From NCBI RefSeq assembly GCF_013373795.3, contig NZ_CP088022.1, forward strand, positions 4,092,001-4,156,000: DNA of 64,000 bases, read 5' to 3'. Positions 16,126 through 25,378 of this stretch are shown here, one piece after another. Position 1 is the stretch's first letter. Each line of letters opens with the position of its first letter. Below the pieces are notes generated by a model. The model made no database searches. It saw only the letters and a list, made by a program, of their open reading frames with translations, and had not been told where the DNA came from. The position numbers and the translations under genes are program-made. The stretch is from Bradyrhizobium quebecense. Lineage in GTDB: Bacteria > Pseudomonadota > Alphaproteobacteria > Rhizobiales > Xanthobacteraceae.

Positions 16126-16211
16126 CTCGGTGCAATCATGGGCTTGTTCGCTCTTAAATGATCCGGTACATTGCTCGGAGCAAGTAAAACATTGCTCTCG
16201 GTGCAATAATG
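16126..16211. promoter_or_regulatory. Repeat cluster in the DUF1127/MocR divergent promoter
   Basis: CTCGGTGCAATCATG (16126-16140) and CTCGGTGCAATAATG (16197-16211) match at 14 of 15 positions, 71 bp apart. Between them lie TTGCTCGGAGCAA (16171-16183) and ATTGC-N7-GCAAT (16191-16207). The second long repeat covers the MocR start codon. MocR regulators usually bind combined direct and inverted repeats, so this is a good candidate autoregulatory operator. Confidence 0.5.
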
Positions 16212-17552
16212 TCGAGGTTCGAATATCTGAAGCTGGCGGATGCGGTGGCCGCCGAGATCGCCAGCGGCGCGCTGAAGGCGGGCGACCGCCTGCCGCCGCA
16301 GCGCCATTTCGCCTATGACCGCAACATCGCGGTCTCGACTGCGAGCCGGGTCTACACCGAGCTGTTGCGGCGCGGGCTGGTGGTCGGTGAAGTCGGCCGC
16401 GGCACCTTCGTGTCCGGCGAGGCGCGACGCGGCATCGCCGCTCCGACCGAGCCGCGCGGCGCGCGCATCGATCTCGAATTCAACTATCCGCTGCTGCCGC
16501 ATCAGGCGACGATGATCGCCAAGAGCCTCGAAGGGCTGGAGCGGCCCGAGGTGCTCGAGGGCGCGCTGCGGCCGGCGACCAGTTTCGGCACGCGGGCGGC
16601 GCGCACGATCTCCGCAGAATTCCTCGCGCGCAAGAGCTGGGCGCCGAATCCCGACCAGATCGTGTTCACTGCCAATGGCCGGCAATGCATCGCCTCCGCG
16701 CTGGCCGCGGTCGTGCCGCCCGGCGGACGCTGCGGCGTCGAGGCGCTGACCTATCCGTTCGTGAAGGGCATTGCCGCCCGGCTCGGCATCGCGCTGGTGC
16801 CGCTTGCGATGGACGAGCATGGCGTACGCCCTGACGCGGTCCAGAAGGCGCACCGCGAGGCGCATCTGTCCGCGCTCTACATCCAGCCCACGATCCAGAA
16901 CCCGCTCAGCATCACGATGCCGGCCGAGCGCCGCGCCGAGCTGTTGCGCGTGGTGGAGAAGCTCGGTCTCGTCGTCATCGAGGATGGCGTCTACGGATTC
17001 CTCGACGATGAGATGCCGCTGGCCGCGCTCGCGCCAGACAGCTGCATCGTACTCGACAGTTTGTCGAAGAAGGTCGCGCCCGGTCTCGCGCTCGGCTTCA
17101 TCGTCCCGCCGCCGCGGCTGCGCGAAAGCATCATGGCCGCGGTGCGCTCGGGCGGCTGGACGGCGTCGGGCTACGCCTTCGCCGCCGGGCAGCGGCTGAT
17201 GGCCGACGGCACCGCCGCCGAACTGTCACGGCTGAAGCGTATCGACGCCGGCCGCCGCCAGCAGATCGCGGCGAAGCATCTGGCCGATTTCGAGATCCAG
17301 ACCAACCCGAAATCCTATCATCTGTGGCTGACCTTGCCGCCGCACTGGCGCTCGCAGACCCTGGTCGCGGCCGCGGCACGACGCGACATCGCGCTGACGC
17401 CGTCGACCACCTTCGCCGCTACGCCGGGACACGCACCCAATGCGGTGCGGCTCGCGCTTGCCGCGCCGCCGATGGAGCAACTCGACCTCGGCCTGCGGAC
17501 GTTGGCGGGAATGCTGAGCGCGACAGAAGAGGATTTTGATTCGACGGAATGA
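16209..17552 (+). CDS. MocR/PdxR-type regulator (GntR-aminotransferase fusion)
   Basis: 447 residues. An N-terminal GntR winged helix (AVAAEIASGALKAGDRLPPQRHFAYDRNIAVSTASRVYTELLRRG split over ~10-58) is followed by a fold-type I aminotransferase-like domain. The pyridoxal-phosphate Lys is in LDSLSKKVAPGLALG near residue 285. The Asp of the cofactor pocket is in VVIEDGVYGFLDD. Members sense PLP or amino compounds and regulate neighbouring genes. The divergent DUF1127 gene and the repeats at its own start are the likely targets. The effector cannot be named. Confidence 0.88.
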   Translation: MSRFEYLKLADAVAAEIASGALKAGDRLPPQRHFAYDRNIAVSTASRVYTELLRRGLVVGEVGRGTFVSGEARRGIAAPTEPRGARIDLEFNYPLLPHQATMIAKSLEGLERPEVLEGALRPATSFGTRAARTISAEFLARKSWAPNPDQIVFTANGRQCIASALAAVVPPGGRCGVEALTYPFVKGIAARLGIALVPLAMDEHGVRPDAVQKAHREAHLSALYIQPTIQNPLSITMPAERRAELLRVVEKLGLVVIEDGVYGFLDDEMPLAALAPDSCIVLDSLSKKVAPGLALGFIVPPPRLRESIMAAVRSGGWTASGYAFAAGQRLMADGTAAELSRLKRIDAGRRQQIAAKHLADFEIQTNPKSYHLWLTLPPHWRSQTLVAAAARRDIALTPSTTFAATPGHAPNAVRLALAAPPMEQLDLGLRTLAGMLSATEEDFDSTE

Positions 17553-17590
17553 CATCCCGTCTGCACTGCGACGTACCAGCCTTCTTCCAT

Positions 17591-18268
17591 TCATTGCGCT
17601 TGATTGCGAACCGGCTTCGGCAAAAGCCCATCGGGCAATTGATCGAAGCGGTAGCGCCGCGGGCGGTTGCGGGTGACGAAGCCGCCGACCTGCCAGGTGA
17701 ACAGCGCGGCAAAGCCGACCAGGAACAGCGCGCCCATCCAGTTCGCAGCCAGCAGCGCCATCACCAGCAATCCGGTCATTGCCACCGCAAGGCACGCCAG
17801 CAGCGCCAGCGCCGCGGTGTATGTCTTCGGCCCGAGGCCTCCGACGAGCCTGGCCGTGCTGCCCGCCGCCTGCATCCGACGATGCAGCTCGACGATGAAG
17901 TCGCGGTAGAGATGTCCCTGCGGTGCGACCAGCGTCGCGGTCTGCCAGGTGGTCGACAGGATCGCGATCCGCCCGCCCTTGGCGTTGTCGATGTCGGCGC
18001 GAAACCGCTGCTGCTGCATCGAGACCGGGCGGTAGGACAGTTTGACGGCGGAGATGTCGGCGTAATCCCACACGCCCGACCTGCCGGCGATCCGCCACGA
18101 CAGCCCGTCGTCGGTCAGCTCGAACTGGTGCGCCGAGCCGATCAATGAGGCCTTGTAGGCATAGCGCACCGGCGCGCCCTCGCCTGCCTCCGGCCGGTCC
18201 TGCAACGTTGTTGGCAATCCGCCGTTCCACCTGTTCAGACACATCCGCGCGCTTGCATGGGATGTCAC
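17591..18268 (-). CDS. Conserved hypothetical membrane protein
   Basis: 225 residues from a GTG at 18268, preferred because AGGA lies six bases before it on the minus strand. An ATG at 18244 is the alternative. The first ~125 residues form a soluble domain of mixed strands (FELTDDGLSWRIAGRSGVWDYADISAVKLSYRP split by loops) reminiscent of PH-like folds. Two hydrophobic helices follow (AALALLACLAVAMTGLLVMALLA and GALFLVGFAALFTWQVGG). The C-terminus is basic. No known function. Divergent from the next small membrane protein. Confidence 0.65.
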   Translation of the reverse strand: MTSHASARMCLNRWNGGLPTTLQDRPEAGEGAPVRYAYKASLIGSAHQFELTDDGLSWRIAGRSGVWDYADISAVKLSYRPVSMQQQRFRADIDNAKGGRIAILSTTWQTATLVAPQGHLYRDFIVELHRRMQAAGSTARLVGGLGPKTYTAALALLACLAVAMTGLLVMALLAANWMGALFLVGFAALFTWQVGGFVTRNRPRRYRFDQLPDGLLPKPVRNQAQ

Positions 18269-18288
18269 GGCTATCCTACAAGCGAGCC

Positions 18289-18723
18289 ATGCCCGAGACG
18301 ACCTATTTTCCGCGTTACCTCATCCTCGGCGGCGCGATGATATCCGGCGTGCTGCTGGCGCTTGCCGTGCACATGCTCGGCGCGCGCTACGGGCTCGATC
18401 TCGGCGGCCTGTGGCGCTCCGATAGCCACGAGTTCATGCCGGCAGGCGCGGCGATCGCCTGGTGGCTGATCGCGAGCGTCGGGTTTTCGGGCGGTTACTT
18501 CACCGCCAATCTGATGCACAGCGCGGTCGCCGGCCAGATCCCGCAGCGGATGCGGCAGTTCCTGATCGTCGTCGGCGTGCTGATGCTGGCCGGCGCCGGC
18601 CAGGCCGCGGCGGCGCCGAGCACGGTCTCGACCGTTTCCGCCGTGCTCGCCGGTCTCGCCGCGCTGTGCCTCGGCGCCGTGATGGCGTTTTGCGGCGCCT
18701 ATTTTGCCCAGCGCAAGAGCTAG
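18289..18723 (+). CDS. Hypothetical four-helix membrane protein
   Basis: 144 residues from the ATG at 18289. Four hydrophobic segments are visible (YLILGGAMISGVLLALAVHM, AIAWWLIASVGFSGGYFTA, FLIVVGVLMLAGAGQAAAA and AVLAGLAALCLGAVMAFCGAYFA). No motif ties it to a known family. The stop overlaps the 3' end of the convergent MHYT gene by four bases. Confidence 0.6.
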   Translation: MPETTYFPRYLILGGAMISGVLLALAVHMLGARYGLDLGGLWRSDSHEFMPAGAAIAWWLIASVGFSGGYFTANLMHSAVAGQIPQRMRQFLIVVGVLMLAGAGQAAAAPSTVSTVSAVLAGLAALCLGAVMAFCGAYFAQRKS

Positions 18724-21122
18724 GCCACCGACCTTTCCGGTACCCAGCGCAGCATCTTGGCGACGTCTGCCGCCGGCCGCGGCGGGCTGAACAGATAGCC
18801 CTGCGCCTGCGTGCAGCCTTCCTGCCGCAGCAGGTCGAACTGGGTATCGGTCTCGACCCCCTCGGCGGTGGTGACGATGCCGAGACTCTTGCCGAGACCG
18901 GTGACGGCGCGCACGATCGCCATCGAGTCCTCGCGCGTCGCAAGGTCCGTCACGAACGAACGGTCGATCTTGATCTTGTCGAACGGGAAGCTGCGCAGAT
19001 AGCTCAGCGAGGAATAGCCGGTGCCGAAATCGTCCAGCGAGATCCGGACGCCGAAACCACGCAGCTCGTGCAGCACCGCGAGCGTCGCCTCGCTGTTCTG
19101 CAGCAGCACCGATTCGGTAATCTCGAGCTCGAGCCGATCCGCCGACAGGCCCGACGCCTCCAGCGCCGCCCTCACCGACGGCACCAGAGTCGGGTTCTTG
19201 AACTGCACCGGAGACAGGTTGACGGCGACCGCGATGTCCGCAGGCCATCTCACCGCCTCGGCGCAAGCCTTGCGCAGCACGATCTCGCCCAGCGGCACGA
19301 TCAGCCCGGTTTCTTCGGCGACCGGAATGAAATTGTTCGGTGCGATCAGCCCGCGCAGCGAATGATTCCAGCGCACCAGCGCCTCGAAGGCGACGACCCG
19401 ATCGCCCACGACATCGCGGATCGGTTGATAATAGACCTCGAACTCGTCGCGCTGGAGCGCGAGCCGCAGGTCGCGCTCGAGCAGGCGGCGCGCCTGCGCA
19501 CGCGCATCCATCCCGGTCTCGAAGAACCGATAGGTGCCGCGGCCGTCGGCCTTGGCGCGGTACAGCGCCAGATCGGCCTTTTGCAGCAGCTCGTCGGGAT
19601 CCTTGCCGTCCTCGGGCGCGAGCGAGATGCCGATGCTGACGCCGATCACGAGCTGATGGCCCCCGATCTCATAGGGTGCGGCGATCCGCTCGACCACCGC
19701 ACTTGCCAACGACGACACCACGGACGGCTCGCAGTTGCTGCAGAACTGCACGATGGCGAACTCGTCGCCGCCGAGCCGCGCCACGGTGTCGTGCTCGGTC
19801 ACGCATTCGCCCAGCCGGCGCGCAACCTCGCGCAGCAGCGCGTCGCCGATCGGATGTCCGAGCGTGTCGTTGATCTCCTTGAAATGATCGAGATCGAGGC
19901 AGAGCACCGCCAGCTGGTCAGAGCGCTTGGCCAGTCTCGAAGCCTTCTCGAGCTGTTCACGGAACAGGGTCCGGTTCGGCAGATTGGTCAGCGCGTCATG
20001 CCGCGCCATGTGTGAAATCTGTTCCTGGGCCTGCTGCCATTCGGTGATGTCTTCGAAGGTCGCGACCCAGCCGCCGCCCTTCATCGGCTGATCGACGACA
20101 CGAATCGCGCGCTCGTTGCGGCTGACGATCCGCGTCGCGCTGTGGCCGGCCTTTGCCTCGGCGAGGAGCGCGTTGCAGAATTCCTCGGGATCGCCGTCCC
20201 ACTCGCCGATGGAATGGAGGTCCTGCAGAACATCGATCAAGAGGCGTCCTTGCAGCGGCACGCGATTGCGCCCCATGATCTCGCTGTAGCGCTCGTTGAA
20301 CAGCATGATGCGGCCATCGGCATCGAACATGCACAGTCCCTGCGACATGTTCTCGAGCGCGGTATCCAGCACCACCTTCTGCCTGTGAAGCTCGGTCTTG
20401 GCGCGACGATCGAGGATGGATGCGATCAGCGAGAGGCCGAGGATCGCGAAAGCCGCAACCGCGGTCATGAAGGAGAGCACGCGCGGCGAGACCGAGAGTC
20501 CGTCGGGAACGATCGTCGGATCAGGGACCAGCGTCACCGCACCCATCCCGGTGAAATGATGCGAGACGATCGCAACCGTCAGAAGACCGGTCGCAGCCGC
20601 TGTGGTGCGAAGGCGTTCGCCGCGTGTGGCAACGACCAGCGCGAGCGCGCCAAACAGGCTTCCGAATACGATCGATGCGATGACGATGCCGGGTGCCCAG
20701 ACGATGCGCGCGGGCAGTTCCAGCCCCAGCATGCCGGTGTAATGCATCGCCGCGACACCGACGCCGACGATCGCGCCACCGGCCGCGACCGTCTGCCAGC
20801 GTTCATCGAAGGTCGCAACGGCCAGGCCGACGGCCAGGATCGCAACCGCGAGCACGAGCGACAGCAGCGTGATCGGAATGTTGTATCCGGCCTCGATGCC
20901 GGGATCGTACGCCAGCACGGCGACGAAATGGGTGGCCCAGATGCCGCAACCGCCGACCGCCGCATCAAGACCGATCCAGATCTCGCGGGCTCGGCCCTCT
21001 GCGGCGCGAGCGCGGTGAAACAGGCTGATCGCGACGGCGCTGGCGAGCAGACAGATCACGCCACCGAGGACGACCAACCGCCAGTCATGTTCCAAGGTGA
21101 GACAGGTTAGAACGCGATACAT
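18720..21122 (-). CDS. MHYT-PAS-GGDEF-EAL c-di-GMP signalling protein
   Basis: 800 residues from the ATG at 21122, chosen for the GGGAG six bases upstream. The protein begins MYRVLTCLTLEHD like other MHYT proteins. Seven or so membrane helices carry the three MHYT-type motifs WATHFVA, MHYTGM and HHFTGM, proposed to bind copper and sense oxygen, CO or NO. A PAS-like segment follows, then GGDEF (ARLGGDEFAI) and EAL (FEALVRWNH, DDFGTGYSSLSYL). Catalytic motifs look intact. The RxxD inhibitory site is not present before GGDEF (TEHD). It is the membrane counterpart of the PAS-GGDEF-EAL gene 3 kb away. Confidence 0.92.
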   Translation of the reverse strand: MYRVLTCLTLEHDWRLVVLGGVICLLASAVAISLFHRARAAEGRAREIWIGLDAAVGGCGIWATHFVAVLAYDPGIEAGYNIPITLLSLVLAVAILAVGLAVATFDERWQTVAAGGAIVGVGVAAMHYTGMLGLELPARIVWAPGIVIASIVFGSLFGALALVVATRGERLRTTAAATGLLTVAIVSHHFTGMGAVTLVPDPTIVPDGLSVSPRVLSFMTAVAAFAILGLSLIASILDRRAKTELHRQKVVLDTALENMSQGLCMFDADGRIMLFNERYSEIMGRNRVPLQGRLLIDVLQDLHSIGEWDGDPEEFCNALLAEAKAGHSATRIVSRNERAIRVVDQPMKGGGWVATFEDITEWQQAQEQISHMARHDALTNLPNRTLFREQLEKASRLAKRSDQLAVLCLDLDHFKEINDTLGHPIGDALLREVARRLGECVTEHDTVARLGGDEFAIVQFCSNCEPSVVSSLASAVVERIAAPYEIGGHQLVIGVSIGISLAPEDGKDPDELLQKADLALYRAKADGRGTYRFFETGMDARAQARRLLERDLRLALQRDEFEVYYQPIRDVVGDRVVAFEALVRWNHSLRGLIAPNNFIPVAEETGLIVPLGEIVLRKACAEAVRWPADIAVAVNLSPVQFKNPTLVPSVRAALEASGLSADRLELEITESVLLQNSEATLAVLHELRGFGVRISLDDFGTGYSSLSYLRSFPFDKIKIDRSFVTDLATREDSMAIVRAVTGLGKSLGIVTTAEGVETDTQFDLLRQEGCTQAQGYLFSPPRPAADVAKMLRWVPERSVA

Positions 21123-21264
21123 ATAGGCTCCCATTATGGACCCATAAAAGCCAGCGCATTCGTGTACGAACAGTAACGCACCGCAGCAAGGCTTCACGCA
21201 TGGTGAAAAAGCCTTGAACGCACGCGATACAATCAGGAAAACGGCAATCCGCCGTGAATTCGTC

Positions 21265-23272
21265 TCAGCCGCGCAACCCGGGCACCAGTTCAGCCCCGGT
21301 CTCGACCTTGAGCGACGAGCCAGCGAAATCGTTTCCGATCGGCTGGCAAGCACCGCCGAGATGCTTGGCGAGGAATGCTTCGGTGACGCCATAGAAGGCA
21401 AGCCGATTCTCCGGCCGCACAAAGCCGTGCCCCTCGTCGGCAAATGTAATGTAGGTCACGGGCACGCCACGCTGCTTGAGCGCATTGACCATCTGCTCGG
21501 ACTCGGCCGCCACAACCCTTACGTCACGCATGCCCTGCGCGATCAGGATCGGCTTCACGGCACGCTCGATGTGGGTCAGCGGCGAACGTTCGACCAGGAA
21601 CGCGCGGCCGGTCTCGGTGCCGGGATCACCGAGCCGATTTTTCCAGACGCTGATCCACGGACCCCAATAGGGCGGGATCGTCGCCATGAAGGTGACGAGA
21701 TTGGAGATGCCGAACAGGTCGACGATGCAGGCGAAGACGTCCGGCGTCTTGGTCGCGGCGACCAGCGCCGAATAGCCGCCATAGCTGCCGCCGAAGAAGC
21801 CGACGCGCTTCGGATCGGCGATGCCTTGCGCGATCGCCCAATCGACCGCATCGATCAGGTCGCCATGCATCTTGCCGCCCCATTCGTGATCGGCGGCGGT
21901 GATGAAGGCTTTGCCGAAGCCGGTCGAGCCGCGGTAGCTGACGGCAAGCACCGCATAGCCCCGGTTGGCGAGCCATTGATGGACCGGGCTGAACCCCCAG
22001 GTGTCGCGGTAATACGGCCCGCCATGGATCACCAGCACCAGCGGCACCACTCCGGCCGCGGCCTCGACCGGCCGGGTCAGGTAGCAGTTGAGGCGCAGGC
22101 CATCGCGCGAGGGGATCACGACCGGCTCCAGCCTGCGCAACGCGAGACCGTCGAGCGCACGGTGCTGGGTGTAGAGCTTGCGCACCTCGCGCGTCTTGCG
22201 GTCGAGCAGCGCGTATTCACCGCTCTCGGTGTCGCGTTCGAAATGGACCGTGCCGAGCCGGAGATCGTCGCTGTTGCTGACAAAGCTGATGTCGCCGGCG
22301 CCATAGCGGCTGAGATCGGCGAGGTCGTTGGCGACGCTTTTGATCGACGGCGTGCCAGCGCATCCGGTCTGTGATCGCCAGCGCCGCCAATGGCCGGCGA
22401 TTCTCGTCGAAGACCGCGCGCACGATGTCGGCATCATCATCGGCGGCGAGCAGCGTGGTCTGGCGCGTCGCCATGTCGAGGGCGAACAACGCCGCCTTGT
22501 CGCGGCCGCGCGAGTCGATCAGGTACAGCGTCTTGCCATCGGCGCTGAAATCCAGCAGTTGGGTCGTATCGGTCTCGGCGATCAGCACCGTCATGAACGG
22601 CACCCAGCTGCCGTCCGGGCCGCGCTCGAACACCTCGGCGGAGCCGTCGGAGATCAGGCGCGACGCCAGGCGGAGCCGGAATGTGCTGTCGGTGATCAGG
22701 GCGATATAGTCGTGGTTCTCGTAGATGAGTTCGCTGGCGCCCGTCACGATGTTGACGCGGTACATGTCGAAGTAGCGCTTGTCGCGCTGGTTGTGCCGCA
22801 GCAGCATCTCCTCGGGAAATTTGCGATCGGACTCCTGCAGGAAGGCCTTGACGCCGGTCTCCGGCGTCAAAGGCACAATCTTCCCGTCGGTGATGTCGAC
22901 GCTGGCGGCACGCCAGTTCTCGTCGCCGTCGCGCTCGCGGAAGAACACCACATGGCGGTTGGTATGCGCCCAGCGATAGCCGGCCGAGATGTTGCGATCG
23001 GTGACGCGGGTTACCGGCCGCGCCGCCTTGAGATCGGAGAGCGGGACGACCCAGAGGTCGTTCACACCGTCGAGCGGCGCGACATAGGACAGCTGCGTCC
23101 CGTCCGGGCTGAGGCGGACATTGATGTAATCGGGATTGTCGAAGAACACCCTGCGCGCGATCAGGCCGGGCGCCTCTCCGCAGGCCGGACCGATCAGGTT
23201 GGCAAATGGCAGCGAGGCGCCGAGCATCGCGGCGCGGCGCAGCAACAGACGACGGTCGATTGGCGCAGGCAT
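21265..23272 (-). pseudogene. S9 prolyl-oligopeptidase family, frameshifted
   Basis: Two overlapping minus-strand frames form one S9-type protein. The first (start 23272, GAGGGGG upstream) has a leader with RRLLLRRAA and the beta-propeller. The second has the hydrolase domain with FGGSYGGYSAL (nucleophile Ser) and DEGHGFV (His). Continuity is lost at the TTTT run 22338-22341. Removing one base there gives a smooth join WHAVDQ-SVANDLADLS. The joined protein would be ~670 residues, normal for dipeptidyl-peptidase-like S9 enzymes. A one-base homopolymer difference could be a real mutation or a sequencing error. The leader suggests export. Confidence 0.75.
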
Positions 23273-23350
23273 CTGATCCGCCCCCTCGGCGACAGTCCCC
23301 GACCGCGCAAGGTTAGATGCCGCGCCGTGACCGCGCAACGACGGCCTCGC

Positions 23351-24769
23351 TCATTGCCGCGCTTGTGATGATGCGCCGATCCAGATCAGCGCGGCGGCGG
23401 CAAGCAGTACGCCGGCGGAGATCACGAGTGCCGCATGCAGGCCGGCGATGAAGGCCGCGGACCGGCCGACCATCGAGCCGAACAGCGCGACACCCAGCAC
23501 GCTGCCGGTCTGCCGGGTGGCATTCAACACCCCGGCCGCGATCCCGGCATGCTGCGGCTCGGCACTGCCGAGCAGCGCCGATGTCAGCGGCGGCACCAGC
23601 AGGCCGAGGCCGCCGCTGATCGCCAGCAGTTGCAGGCAGATCGCGAGATAGCCGGTACCGGGACCGATGAACAGCAGCGCCAGGCATCCGGCGGCCGAGA
23701 TCGCGGCGCCGAGCGCGATCGTTCCCGGCGCGCCGATCCGCTCCGCGACATGGGGCGCGATCAGGTTGGCGGGCAGCACGGCGCCGAGCATCGGCACGAA
23801 TGCGAGGCCGGTGGCGAACGCCGACAGCCCGTTGACTTGCTGGAAGTAGAGGCTGAGCACGAAGATCAGCCCGTAGAACGCAACGTTCACCAGCAGGCCG
23901 ACCAGCGAGGTCAGGGCAAACATCCTGTTGCCGAACAGCGAGAGCGGCAGCATCGGCTGCGCCGTGCGCGCCTCATGCCAGACGAACAGCACGGAGAAGA
24001 CGGCCGCCAGAGCGAAGCCTGCGACGACGAACGGGCTATCCCAGCCGAGCGCGCCGCCCTCGATGAGCGCGCCGGCCAGCGTGCCGAGCGCGGCGATCGC
24101 CGCAATTTGTCCCGGCAGATCGAGCCAGTGCTGGTGATGGCGCGTGGTTTCTCCGGCAAAGCGCCAGGCGAGCCACAGCCCGGTCAGGCCGATCGGCAGA
24201 TTGACCAGGAAGATCGCGCGCCAGCCGACCAGCGTGATCAGCCCGCCGCCGACAAACGGGCCGGCGGTCAGCGCAAGGCTCGCGCCCGCGGCCCAGACGC
24301 CGACCGCGCGTCCCCGCGCCTTTTCGTCCGCATAAGCGTAGCGGAGCAGCGCGAGCGAGTTCGGCACCAGGATGGCCGCGGCCAGCCCCTGCACGCAGCG
24401 CGCGGCGATCAGCGTCAAGGCGTCAGGCGCGACGGCGCACCCAACCGACGCCGCGGTAAAGATGGCAAAGCCGGCCATGAAAACGCGCTTGGCGCCGATC
24501 CGGTCGCCGAGCGCTCCCGCGGTCAGGATGAAGGCGGCAAAAGCGATGGTGTAGGCGCTGACCACCCATTGCAGCTCGGCAACGCCGCCGCCGAGCGAGC
24601 CGCCGATGGCGTTGAGCGCCGTGTTGACGATGGTGACGTCGAGCTGCACGACGCCGTAACCGAGGCTCATCGCGGCGAGCGTCAACGTCGCCGCAAGCCC
24701 GGTCGACGGCCGATGCGACGTCGCGCGCTGGTCCGGCACGCGCCGGAGCTTCAGGGATGTCTGTTGCAT
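23351..24769 (-). CDS. MFS transporter, DHA2-type drug exporter
   Basis: 472 residues from the ATG at 24769. About 13-14 membrane helices. The first carries LDVTIVNTALNAIGG, the family motif of DHA2 (14-TM) proton-driven exporters such as EmrB/QacA. GALGDRIGAKRVF in the first cytoplasmic loop is MFS motif A. No membrane-fusion partner or regulator is adjacent, and the substrate is unknown. The upstream region carries a perfect 8-bp-arm palindrome (24872-24888) that could be an operator. Confidence 0.88.
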   Translation of the reverse strand: MQQTSLKLRRVPDQRATSHRPSTGLAATLTLAAMSLGYGVVQLDVTIVNTALNAIGGSLGGGVAELQWVVSAYTIAFAAFILTAGALGDRIGAKRVFMAGFAIFTAASVGCAVAPDALTLIAARCVQGLAAAILVPNSLALLRYAYADEKARGRAVGVWAAGASLALTAGPFVGGGLITLVGWRAIFLVNLPIGLTGLWLAWRFAGETTRHHQHWLDLPGQIAAIAALGTLAGALIEGGALGWDSPFVVAGFALAAVFSVLFVWHEARTAQPMLPLSLFGNRMFALTSLVGLLVNVAFYGLIFVLSLYFQQVNGLSAFATGLAFVPMLGAVLPANLIAPHVAERIGAPGTIALGAAISAAGCLALLFIGPGTGYLAICLQLLAISGGLGLLVPPLTSALLGSAEPQHAGIAAGVLNATRQTGSVLGVALFGSMVGRSAAFIAGLHAALVISAGVLLAAAALIWIGASSQARQ

Positions 24770-25378
24770 TGTCTTGACCTCGCTCTGCGCAACCAATGCG
24801 AGAGATAGGTCTTCGTTTCTCAATGATACTTCGCTGCGGATCGAAGTGTGGTATCGCCATGCCGGCCGGGGGCGCAACGTCGTTGCGCGGCGTTTTGCCT
24901 CAATAGACCTACGGACCGCCCCCCGGGCGCCTCATTCCGGCCCGAACGGCGGTCCACAGCCGGATCACGCAGATGCGCACATCGACTTCACGCTTTGGTA
25001 AACGCCGCAGCCGGCCCGGACGTCCCCCACGCTGATGCATATCGTCTATTCGCTCCGCTTCGACGGCCCCGCAGTGGCGGTGCGACGACGGCAAAATCGG
25101 CCAAAATACCGACGAAATCGCCAGGAACGGCTGAAGGACGACGGAACATGCAGTGGTGCCGTCGCGGACGACGACCTAGCTGCGACTCACATTCCGCAGC
25201 GCGAGAACATATGTAGCCAGTATGACAACAACGCTGGACGGGAGCCGAAGGTTGGCTTGTCAAGGGCTGCACAACGCATCGGTTTTGCCTTATGGGTCAT
25301 CGCGTACGGTGCGTTTGCCCGTCACCCGTCGCCGTCCGTGACTGGGTCCCACTGAAATTGTCCCTGCCGGGAGGATGA
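24770..25378. other. Divergent intergenic region, MFS exporter to UPF0104 protein
   Basis: 609 bp between two divergent genes. No reading frame here is convincing. It holds the palindrome at 24872-24888 and an ACTTCG-N8-CGAAGT inverted repeat at 24828-24847. GGGAGG at 25369-25374 serves the downstream gene. The middle 400 bp show nothing I can interpret. Confidence 0.5.
24872..24888. promoter_or_regulatory. Perfect palindrome GCGCAACG-T-CGTTGCGC
   Basis: Eight-base arms around a single T, about 100 bp upstream of the MFS exporter start. Size and symmetry suit a TetR/MarR-type dimer site, but no such regulator is encoded nearby. Confidence 0.35.

Noticed and set aside
25035..25355. A 106-residue plus-strand frame before the UPF0104 gene
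   Set aside because: Arg-rich start, no hydrophobic or domain pattern, and no ribosome binding site. More likely promoter and leader DNA.
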